DNA of 16,155 nucleotides from Actinomycetales bacterium (GTDB taxonomy: Bacteria; Actinomycetota; Actinomycetes; Actinomycetales; BWSM-131). The DNA is taken from NCBI GenBank assembly GCA_030149025.1, contig JASBSH010000039.1:1-16155 (forward strand), in the 5' to 3' direction. The notes beneath the pieces were generated by a model. That model saw only the letters and a program-made list of their open reading frames with translations. It had not been told where the DNA came from and did no database searches. This document shows, piece after piece, positions 6,838 through 12,299 of this stretch; positions within the stretch are counted from its first letter, which is position 1; the number at the start of each line of letters is the position of its first letter. The position numbers and the translations under genes were made by a program.

Positions 6838-8745
6838 ACCGGACGAAGCGGGCGAAGCGGCCTGCGCAACGCGATCATGCTCGGAACCGCCGTCGTGCTC
6901 GTCGCTGCACTGGTCGGCGGCCTGTTGTGGGTCCGCAACCGCAACCTGGAGCGCGAGCGCGACGCGGCTGCCCGGTCGGTCGCCGCGCAGGTTGCCTCCG
7001 GTCTCGCGTCCGGCGACCTGTCGAAGATCAGTTGGGACGCCGACACGCAGGCCGTGCAGGAACAGTTCCGTTCCGCGGTGGCCGGGCTGGGTGCGGTGCG
7101 CCCGAAGGTGGACGTCACCGCCGTGGCGCGTGACCCCCAGGACGGGTCCAAGGGGTCAGCAGCACTCGCCGTCGCCTGGCCGTTCGGGTGGAGCTACGAG
7201 ACCAGCGTCGGACTCGCGGAGAACACCGAGGGTCAGGGCTGGCACGCGCTCTGGAAACCCGACGTCGTCGCGCCCGAACTCGCGCAGGGTGATGTCCTAC
7301 GTGCCTCGCGAACCCCCGCGAAGCGGGCGGACATCCTCGGCCCCGGCGGCAAGGTCCTCGTCTCGGAGCGACCCGTCGTGGTGGTGGGGGTCCAGCCTTC
7401 GGGAGCTGGCGACGTCCAAGCCCTGTCGGTGAGGCTGGGGCAGCTGCTGAACGTGGATGCCACGGCCCTCCAGAAGCGGATCAGGGCGGCGAAGCCGGAC
7501 GCCTTCGTCGACGTGATCACCCTGCGGCAGGCCGACTACGACGGGCTGAAGGCCCAGCTGCAGCCGCTGCCCGGCACGGTGTTCCGGCAGTCGACACTTC
7601 CGCTCGCGCCGACCCGCGAGTTCGCCCGTGCCCTGCTCGGCACCGTCGGGCCGGTGACGCAGGAGGTGGTCCAGCAGTCGGGCGGGCGGCTCGCCGCCGG
7701 TGACGTCGCCGGGGTGTCCGGGCTGCAGAAGCAGTACGACGAGCAGCTGGGCGGCAAGCCGGGCCTCACAATTTCGCGCGTGCGCGGGGACGAGCGGACG
7801 GAGGTGTTCACCGTCGACCCGGTGCCCGGCAAGCCGGTCCGGCTCACGATCGACCCGACAGTGCAGGAGGCTGCCGACTCGGCCCTGGCGACGGCCAAGG
7901 GCGGCAACGGCAACGCCGCTCTCGTGGCGGTCAGCGTCAAGACCGGTGAGGTGCTCGCGGTGGCGAACACGCCGGCGTCCGGGGCGAACCGGGCGATGGT
8001 GGGCCAGTACGCCCCCGGCTCGACGTTCAAGACGATCAGCACGCAGGCCCTGCTCGCGGCCGGCGTGAAACCGACCGACACGGTGCCGTGCCCGCCGACG
8101 GCAACCGTGGAGGGCAGGTCGTTCCGCAACTTCGAAGGTGGGTCCTTCGGCGCGGTGCCGTTCTCCAAGGACTTCGCCCGGTTGTGCAACACGGCCTTCA
8201 TCGGGTTGTCATCGAAGCTCGCGCCCGATGCGCTGACCAAGGCCGCGACCGGAATGGGTATCGGCGTCGACTGGTCGGTCGGCGTCCCCGCCTACACCGG
8301 CTCGGTGCCGGTCGCGGAGTCGGACGTCGACAAGGCGGCCGCCGTGATCGGCCAGGGCAAGGACCTGGTCAGCCCGCTCGGGATGGCGATCTCGACCGCC
8401 ACCATCGCGCGCGGTGGTTGGAAGGCGCCGACCCTGGTGGTCGACCCGAAGGTCGACCCGGGATCGGCGGCGAGCCAACCTGTCGCCGACCTGGGGACCA
8501 TCCGCGAGCTGATGCGCGGCGTCGTCACGTCCGGGACCGCCTCGGCGCTGGCCGACGTCCCCGGCCCGCCGGTGTATGCGAAGACAGGGACCGCCGAGTT
8601 CGGCTCCGGCTCGCCGCCGTCCACGCATGCCTGGGCCGTCGGCTTCCAGGGCGACATCGCCTTCGCGGTGCTGGTCGAGGAGGGCTCCAGCGGGGGTGCG
8701 GTGGCGGTACCGGTGGCCGAGGCGTTCCTCCGCGCGCTCCAGTGA
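6835..8745 (+). CDS. Penicillin-binding protein, class B transpeptidase with MecA-type N-terminal domain
   Basis: Membrane-anchored D,D-transpeptidase that cross-links peptidoglycan. The 636-residue protein has a cytoplasmic Arg-rich start, one transmembrane anchor (about 12-33) and an NTF2-like MecA_N domain (about 40-155). A PBP-dimerisation region (about 165-320) and the transpeptidase domain (about 335-636) follow. The active-site SxxK is STFK (396-399) in YAPGSTFKTIS and the KTG motif is 583-585 in YAKTGTAEF. The position of the SxN motif reads LCN (450-452, in FARLCNTAF): the serine is replaced by leucine (codon TTG at 8182-8184, one base from TCG). The frame is open far upstream (to 5341), antisense to the acyl-CoA synthetase, but that is not family-like. 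GTG 6835 with its leaderless promoter is chosen; ATG 6799 is possible. It resembles mycobacterial Rv2864c-type penicillin-binding lipoproteins, but I see no lipobox. Confidence 0.93.
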   Translation: MTGRSGRSGLRNAIMLGTAVVLVAALVGGLLWVRNRNLERERDAAARSVAAQVASGLASGDLSKISWDADTQAVQEQFRSAVAGLGAVRPKVDVTAVARDPQDGSKGSAALAVAWPFGWSYETSVGLAENTEGQGWHALWKPDVVAPELAQGDVLRASRTPAKRADILGPGGKVLVSERPVVVVGVQPSGAGDVQALSVRLGQLLNVDATALQKRIRAAKPDAFVDVITLRQADYDGLKAQLQPLPGTVFRQSTLPLAPTREFARALLGTVGPVTQEVVQQSGGRLAAGDVAGVSGLQKQYDEQLGGKPGLTISRVRGDERTEVFTVDPVPGKPVRLTIDPTVQEAADSALATAKGGNGNAALVAVSVKTGEVLAVANTPASGANRAMVGQYAPGSTFKTISTQALLAAGVKPTDTVPCPPTATVEGRSFRNFEGGSFGAVPFSKDFARLCNTAFIGLSSKLAPDALTKAATGMGIGVDWSVGVPAYTGSVPVAESDVDKAAAVIGQGKDLVSPLGMAISTATIARGGWKAPTLVVDPKVDPGSAASQPVADLGTIRELMRGVVTSGTASALADVPGPPVYAKTGTAEFGSGSPPSTHAWAVGFQGDIAFAVLVEEGSSGGAVAVPVAEAFLRALQ

Positions 8746-8756
8746 CCCAAACCTCG

Positions 8757-8821
8757 CGTGATCTTGCAGTTCTGCAGACGCCGTCCACGCCTTACGATCG
8801 TGATCTTGCAGTTCTGCAGAC
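8757..8821. repeat. Two identical 23-bp direct repeats between convergent genes
   Basis: Copies at 8757-8779 and 8799-8821 are identical (CGTGATCTTGCAGTTCTGCA continuing GAC) and 19 bp apart, giving a 42-bp period. Each contains the small dyad TGCAG-TT-CTGCA. They fill most of the 114-base gap between the PBP stop and the DUF488 stop. A related sequence, with ATCTTGC and GTTCTGCAGAC separated by GCGAC, lies at 10747-10769 on the other side of the accessory genes. Confidence 0.85.
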
Positions 8822-8859
8822 CCTCACGCATCGCCCGCCACTGGAACCCGCGGGATGGA

Positions 8860-9201
8860 TCAGGCGAGCAGGTCCCTCAAGACCGTGGCGCTGTTGTGCT
8901 CGGTGTCTTTGGCTGAGTAGACCAAGGTCACGGTCGTGTTCTCCCGGACGATTCGCCTCAGCTCCTCAAGCGGCGCCGGGTTGTCGCGCAACTCCTTTCG
9001 GTACGCCTTGACGAAGTCCCGATAGTCACCGCGGGTATGGAACTCCTTGCGAAGCTCAGTGGATGGTGCGACGTCCTTGAGCCAGATTCCGATCCGCGGG
9101 TCGCCCTTCTTCATCCCGCGCGGCCACAGCCGCTCCACGAGGACGCGCTGGCCGTCTTCATCCTCGACGTCGTCGTAGACGCGCCTGCTCCGAAGCGCCA
9201 C
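8860..9201 (-). CDS. DUF488 family protein (YeaO-like)
   Basis: A 113-residue cytoplasmic protein of the DUF488/YeaO family, whose function is not established. Family hallmarks are RVYDDVEDEDGQRVLVERLW (7-26), the following PRGM with IGIWLKDVAPSTELRKEFH, the central FVKAYRKEL, and the C-terminal TLVYSAKDTEHNSATVLRDLL. Length is typical, so the gene appears intact. The GTG start (9201) is preceded by a strong AGAGGAGGG Shine-Dalgarno sequence. It is convergent with the PBP gene and divergent from the nucleotidyltransferase; the shared 162-base gap carries operator-like palindromes near the other gene. DUF488 genes often sit in accessory or stress-related neighbourhoods, which fits here, but no role follows from that. 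Confidence 0.9.
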   Translation of the reverse strand: MALRSRRVYDDVEDEDGQRVLVERLWPRGMKKGDPRIGIWLKDVAPSTELRKEFHTRGDYRDFVKAYRKELRDNPAPLEELRRIVRENTTVTLVYSAKDTEHNSATVLRDLLA

Positions 9202-9313
9202 CGACCCTCCTCTGCATCCGAAGCGCTAGCCCCATGACCGCCCCATGACCAGTACCGCAACCGCATCTTGTAGACGCTAGCGCCGTCCCCAGTGGTGGCG
9301 CGATGGCAAGTCA

Positions 9314-9350
9314 GACCGGTCATATGACTGCCGGACCAATCATATGATCG
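9314..9350 (+). promoter_or_regulatory. Twin palindromic operator and -10 of the nucleotidyltransferase gene
   Basis: Two perfect 10-bp palindromes, GTCATATGAC (9319-9328) and ATCATATGAT (9339-9348), lie exactly 20 bp apart, two helical turns. They sit within longer direct repeats of the form GACCNNTCATATGAYYG (9314-9330 and 9334-9350). TATGAT (9343-9348), inside the second palindrome, is a good -10. Transcription would then start near 9355, about nine bases before ATG 9364. Bound protein would occlude the promoter, which suggests repression, possibly autoregulation by the winged-helix domain of the gene product. Confidence 0.6.
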
Positions 9351-9363
9351 ATAGGCTCCGCCC

Positions 9364-9954
9364 ATGTTCTTCGGCGAGCCGTTCGGCGGCCTCGTGCCTG
9401 GCGCACGCGGCACGGTGCTGGCAGTCCTACTGCGGACAGGGACTCCCCTGACCGGGCGACAGATCCACGGTCTGGTCAGCGACGACTTCAGCCTATGGTC
9501 GGTCCAGGAGGCACTGAAGTCGCTGACACAGCTGGGCCTGGTCGAGACCCAGACCATCGGACGGGCGGGCGTCCACTCCATCAACGAGGGCCACGCAGCC
9601 GTCCCTCCGCTACGCGCACTCGTCGATCCGATCGCCATCCTGACCGCAGCCGTCCGCGAAGTCACCGACGCCAACGTCCAGGCGGTCCTGCTGTTCGGAT
9701 CCATCGCGCGGGGGGAAGCGACCGTGTCCAGCGACATCGACCTCGCCATTATCGCCTCACCGGATTGGGACGGACGCGTCGAACTCGAAGACGTAGTACG
9801 TACCCGACTCGGCAACAACTGCGACGTCCTCGTGTTCACTGAGGCCGAGTTTCAGCGACTCGCTCGCGATGGCGAGCCTGTCGTGAGCGACATGGTCCAG
9901 GACGGGATCGCGCTTGTTGGAAACAAGCCGCGGACCAAGAAGCGGGCGGGCTGA
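9364..9954 (+). CDS. Winged-helix plus MNT-type nucleotidyltransferase (toxin-antitoxin-like)
   Basis: This 196-residue protein has two parts. Residues about 12-75 resemble a winged helix (ARGTVLAVLLRTGTPLTGRQ, WSVQEALKSLTQLGLVETQ). Residues about 90-185 form a minimal nucleotidyltransferase domain of the DNA polymerase beta superfamily. The catalytic signature is LFGSIARGE (110-118) with Gly112-Ser113, then SDIDLAII with Asp124 and Asp126, and a third acid Asp154 in CDVLVF, so the active site looks complete. MNT proteins paired with HEPN toxins act as antitoxins, in characterised cases by adenylylating the HEPN partner. The next ORF starts inside this stop codon (TGATG) and may be the remnant of such a partner. 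The ATG is nine bases from the inferred transcript start and lacks a clear Shine-Dalgarno sequence. Substrate is unknown. Confidence 0.85.
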   Translation: MFFGEPFGGLVPGARGTVLAVLLRTGTPLTGRQIHGLVSDDFSLWSVQEALKSLTQLGLVETQTIGRAGVHSINEGHAAVPPLRALVDPIAILTAAVREVTDANVQAVLLFGSIARGEATVSSDIDLAIIASPDWDGRVELEDVVRTRLGNNCDVLVFTEAEFQRLARDGEPVVSDMVQDGIALVGNKPRTKKRAG

Positions 9955-10163
9955 TGGCGACCGCCGGCGGGAGCAGCAAGGTCAAGGATCACTCGACCGC
10001 GGCGAAGGAGCTTAAGACGGCGCTGGCCAAGCGCGGTGCGGCCCCGACAGCCGAACGCGCCCTGCGTGAGCTGATCGGAGCCGAGGGCGACGTCGAGTAC
10101 ACCATGCGCGATCCTGGATCGACGATCGCTATAGCACTTTGCGCTATAGTGAACGAATGGTGA
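9954..10163 (+). CDS. Small ORF, possible truncated HEPN-type partner
   Basis: A 69-codon ORF whose ATG overlaps the nucleotidyltransferase stop (TGATG), indicating translational coupling. Residues 12-53 (KDHSTAAKELKTALAKRGAA, then RALRELIGAEGDVEYTMRD) look like the second half of the four-helix HEPN proteins that usually follow such nucleotidyltransferases (DH..A, RxLxxL, xVEYxxRD). The first half, expected to carry two helices, is missing. After DPG the frame reads through the promoter of the next gene (STIAIALCAIVNEW) and stops 7 bases inside it, so the natural C-terminus also seems lost. No RX4-6H ribonuclease motif is present. I infer a toxin gene eroded at both ends. A real short protein of unknown function cannot be excluded. 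Confidence 0.45.
   Translation: MATAGGSSKVKDHSTAAKELKTALAKRGAAPTAERALRELIGAEGDVEYTMRDPGSTIAIALCAIVNEW
10127..10150 (+). promoter_or_regulatory. CTATAG operator repeat and leaderless -10 of the XRE regulator
   Basis: CGCTATAG occurs twice, at 10127-10134 and 10142-10149. The inner bases form the inverted repeat TATAGC-N7-GCTATA (10130-10148). TATAGT (10145-10150) is a near-perfect -10 and is followed by six bases (GAACGA) and ATG 10157, so the message is probably leaderless. A dyad over the -10 directly in front of a helix-turn-helix gene is typical of antitoxin autoregulation. Confidence 0.6.
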
Positions 10164-10684
10164 CAGGACCAGATCTCCTTCGTCAGGTGATGCTCGAGAC
10201 GGGCACCACTCAAACGGAGCTATCCGGGATCAGCGGTGTCCACCAGCCGAGCATCAGCCAGGTGCTGTCCGGCAAAGTCAACCTGAGTGACGACCAACTC
10301 GACCGACTCTTGTCCTGCATGGGCTACCGGTTGAAGGTGATTCGCCGTGCGGTGCAGCCCAGCCTCACCCACTCTGAACGACGGTCGTGGATGCTCCACC
10401 GCCAACTCTCACGTCACCTGACGAAAACCACCTTCGAGGAGTGGTTGCCCAGATTGGAGCGCAACCTCGAGCGTTTGCGTAGTGGCGTCCAAGGTCAGAT
10501 CCACCTCCAGAACGTGCAGCGATGGGCCGACCTCGTCGAACACCGTGATGTCGTCGGCCTGCACCGTGCGATGACCGGGCTCGACCGGCGCTCGATCGAG
10601 ATGCGGGAAGTGTCACCGTTCAGGGGTCTCCTGCCGGCTCAGGAACGACTCCAGGTCCTCAGCCAGTTGAGGCGTGCCGGCTGA
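10157..10684 (+). CDS. XRE-family helix-turn-helix regulator, antitoxin-like
   Basis: A 175-residue protein with an N-terminal Cro/C1-type HTH (about 6-64: TQTELSGISGVHQPSISQVL, GKVNLSDDQLDRLLSCMGYR). The C-terminal region runs from about 70 to 175 (HRQLSRHL, LPRLERNLERLR, and near the end REVSPFRGLLPAQERLQVL). I recall this arrangement, with its closing (N/V)SPFxGxLxxxER motif, from antitoxin-like regulators encoded just before nucleotidyltransferase toxins. ATG 10157 is preferred because it lies six bases after a TATAGT -10; in-frame TTG 10139 would lie upstream of transcription start, and GTG 10160 is a third choice. The stop overlaps an ATG (10684) that opens a 19-codon toxin-like stump, so this is probably an orphan antitoxin. 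It probably represses its own promoter at the CTATAG dyads. Confidence 0.8.
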   Translation: MVTGPDLLRQVMLETGTTQTELSGISGVHQPSISQVLSGKVNLSDDQLDRLLSCMGYRLKVIRRAVQPSLTHSERRSWMLHRQLSRHLTKTTFEEWLPRLERNLERLRSGVQGQIHLQNVQRWADLVEHRDVVGLHRAMTGLDRRSIEMREVSPFRGLLPAQERLQVLSQLRRAG

Positions 10685-10743
10685 TGCGCCGCGATCAACT
10701 AGAACACGCCATCAGGACGGCCTCGGTCAGCCCGGCAGATTGA
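10684..10743 (+). pseudogene. 5' stump of a DUF6036-like nucleotidyltransferase toxin gene
   Basis: The ATG overlaps the stop of the XRE gene (TGATG). The frame encodes MRRDQLEHAIRTASVSPAD and then stops. From memory, MRRDQLEHAIRAA is a very typical beginning of DUF6036/AbiEii-like nucleotidyltransferases that follow this type of HTH gene. Similarity would be expected to continue for well over 100 residues, so all but about 13 codons is missing. The break falls near 10725-10740, directly beside the inverted repeat at 10748-10816. The family assignment rests on few residues. Confidence 0.5.
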
Positions 10744-10747
10744 GAAT

Positions 10748-10816
10748 CTTGCGCGACGTTCTGCAGACAGCCCCGTGCTCAGAGGGGGTGAATCGCGCTG
10801 CAGAACGTCGCACAAG
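10748..10816. terminator. Large imperfect hairpin between convergent genes
   Basis: Arms 10748-10766 and 10798-10816 (core TTGCGCGACGTTCTGCAG) pair over 19 positions with a single G-T wobble. The 31-base loop contains CCCC and GGGGG tracts that can pair further. It lies between the stump of the plus-strand toxin-like gene and the end of ogt on the minus strand, so it could terminate transcription from both sides. The left arm resembles the 23-bp repeats at 8757-8821. Confidence 0.6.
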
Positions 10817-10857
10817 TTCGCAGGAGAGGTGCTCCCAACTTGGAGATGGAGAGTGGG

Positions 10858-11358
10858 TCAGAAGAGCAGGTCGGACTCCAGGTCGAGCAGGAACCGCTTG
10901 CGCTCCAGGCCGCCTCCGTAACCCGTCAGCGCACCGGAGGTGCCGATGACACGGTGGCACGGCACCACGATCGAGATCGGGTTCGCACCGTTCGCCAACC
11001 CCACCGCACGCGAGGCACCCGGGGGCAGGCCCAGCTGCGCGGCAATCGCGCCGTAGGACCTGGTTACCCCGAACGGAATGGTGCGCAACGCGTCCCAGAC
11101 ACGACGCTGGAAGTCCGTGCCGGGCGGCGCAAGCTCGAGCTCGAACTCCCGTCGCTCTCTGGAGAAGTACTGCTGCAGCTGCCTTCCCGCGTCACCGAGG
11201 ACGGGGTGGTCGTCATCCCTGATCCAAGCCTCCCCGACTCGGTCGCCCTGCCCGATCCCCTTGTGCGGGCTGAAGAACACCCCGGTCAGCGCGGACCCGT
11301 CTGTGGTCAGGAGCAGGTCGTCCACCGGACTCGGGAGCAGTGTCCACCAGGTCGTCAC
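10858..11358 (-). CDS. ogt: Methylated-DNA-[protein]-cysteine S-methyltransferase
   Basis: Suicide repair protein that moves the methyl group of O6-methylguanine onto its own cysteine. The 166-residue protein has an N-terminal ribonuclease-H-like domain (about 1-78) and the C-terminal DNA-binding domain. Visible motifs are FQRRVWDALRTIPFGVTRSY (83-102), ASRAVGLANGANPI (115-128), the active-site PCHRV with Cys134 (133-137), and GYGGGLERKRFLLDLE (146-161). It is complete and of normal length, without the Ada regulatory domain. The GTG start (11358) overlaps the stop of alkA by 4 bases (GTGA), so the two are one operon with coupled translation, pairing direct reversal of O6-alkylation with base excision of N-alkylated purines. 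No terminator is seen right after its stop except the hairpin at 10748-10816. Confidence 0.96.
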   Translation of the reverse strand: MTTWWTLLPSPVDDLLLTTDGSALTGVFFSPHKGIGQGDRVGEAWIRDDDHPVLGDAGRQLQQYFSRERREFELELAPPGTDFQRRVWDALRTIPFGVTRSYGAIAAQLGLPPGASRAVGLANGANPISIVVPCHRVIGTSGALTGYGGGLERKRFLLDLESDLLF

Positions 11359-12218
11359 GAAGTACTCCTCGACGTCGTCAGCGACAGGTACTCAGCCCAC
11401 AGGTGCATCACGGCGAGCGAGCGGAACGGTGCCCAGCTCGCGGCCGCGGACTCGTCCGCGCCCAGAGCAGTCAGCTGTCGCCGAACCGCGAGGTCGCTGC
11501 CGAGGAAGACGTCCGGGTCGCGTCGGGCCCGCATTGCGATGTACGCCGCCGTCCACGGGCCGACACCCGGCAGCGCAAGCAGCGTGGCGTCGTCCAGGAC
11601 GAGGTCCGGGTCGGCGGCGAGCGCGGCACCCGCCGCGACGACAGACCTACCGCGGCTTCGCGGCATCGGCAGGTCGGCAGGGTCGAGGGAGGCGAGCGCG
11701 GAGGGTTGCGGGAACAGGGACACGACCCCGGGGACGACGTCACGCAGGTTCGCGGGGAGCGCCTCACCGGCGAGCGCCACCAGCCGGCCGGTCACCGTGC
11801 GCGCTCCGGCGACGGACACCTGCTGGCCGACGATCGTCCGCAGCAGCAGCTCGGCGTGGTCGGCGCTGCCCGGCACACGCACCCCTGGTCTGCTGCGGAC
11901 GAGCGGGCCGAGGATCGGATGACCGCCCAGGTGCTCGACCGCCGCCGCAGCGCTGTCGTCGTCCATGGCGAGCAGGTGGCGCAGGCGGGGGGCCAACGTC
12001 GGGTCCCGCGCGCCGGGGCCGTGAACACGCACGTGCGTGGCGCCGTCCGGCTCGGCTGCCAGCTGGACGACCGCGGGACCGGCGGACAGGAGCAGGGAGC
12101 GGGAGTAGCTGGTGCCGTCCCAGTGCTCGACGCCGGGAACGGCGTGGGCGCCGAGGAAGGCGAGCAGGAACGGCACGTCGAGCCGGGTGACCGGCTCCAG
12201 CAGCAGTTCCCGCGACAT
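11355..12218 (-). CDS. alkA: DNA-3-methyladenine glycosylase II
   Basis: Base-excision repair glycosylase that removes N3-methyladenine, N7-methylguanine and related lesions. The 287-residue product has an AlkA N-terminal domain (about 1-115) and an HhH-GPD domain. Motifs are RTIVGQQVSVAGA (127-139), the helix-hairpin-helix LPGVGPWTAAYIAMRA (216-231) and the catalytic Asp242 in FLGSDLAVRR (238-247). Many actinobacterial homologues are fused behind an Ada-type methyl-phosphotriester/AraC module of about 200 residues; here only the glycosylase is present and no ada gene is in the window. ATG 12218 has no Shine-Dalgarno sequence, but a TAGCGT -10 lies seven bases before it on the minus strand, suggesting a leaderless message. 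It is first gene of the alkA-ogt operon and divergent from the TauE exporter. Confidence 0.94.
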   Translation of the reverse strand: MSRELLLEPVTRLDVPFLLAFLGAHAVPGVEHWDGTSYSRSLLLSAGPAVVQLAAEPDGATHVRVHGPGARDPTLAPRLRHLLAMDDDSAAAAVEHLGGHPILGPLVRSRPGVRVPGSADHAELLLRTIVGQQVSVAGARTVTGRLVALAGEALPANLRDVVPGVVSLFPQPSALASLDPADLPMPRSRGRSVVAAGAALAADPDLVLDDATLLALPGVGPWTAAYIAMRARRDPDVFLGSDLAVRRQLTALGADESAAASWAPFRSLAVMHLWAEYLSLTTSRSTS

Positions 12219-12225
12219 GGGGCGA

Positions 12226-12231
12226 ACGCTA
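12226..12231 (-). promoter_or_regulatory. Probable leaderless -10 of alkA-ogt
   Basis: On the minus strand TAGCGT (12231 to 12226) matches TANNNT and is followed by seven bases and then ATG 12218. No Shine-Dalgarno sequence is present. The -35 is unclear. Confidence 0.4.
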
Positions 12232-12257
12232 CGGCCTCGCGGCGACAGTCCAGTTGG

Positions 12258-12286
12258 TATGGTTGTCGCAATACCCCCGGGGGTGT
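12258..12286 (+). promoter_or_regulatory. TauE promoter with CsoR/CstR-type operator
   Basis: ATACCCCCGGGGGTGT (12271-12286) is a 16-bp dyad with one mismatched pair. The form ATACCC(C)...GGGTAT is the binding pattern of the CsoR/RcnR/CstR repressor family. TATGGT (12258-12263) is a plausible -10, so transcription would start near 12270 and the operator would cover the first 16 transcribed bases. This arrangement suits repression relieved by copper or persulfide. No such repressor gene is in the window. Confidence 0.55.
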
Positions 12287-12299
12287 CGAAGGAGATCGA

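Noticed and set aside
8757..8821. Possible CRISPR array
   Set aside because: There are only two repeats with one 19-bp spacer and no cas genes. The internal dyad and a related copy elsewhere fit a dispersed repeat better.
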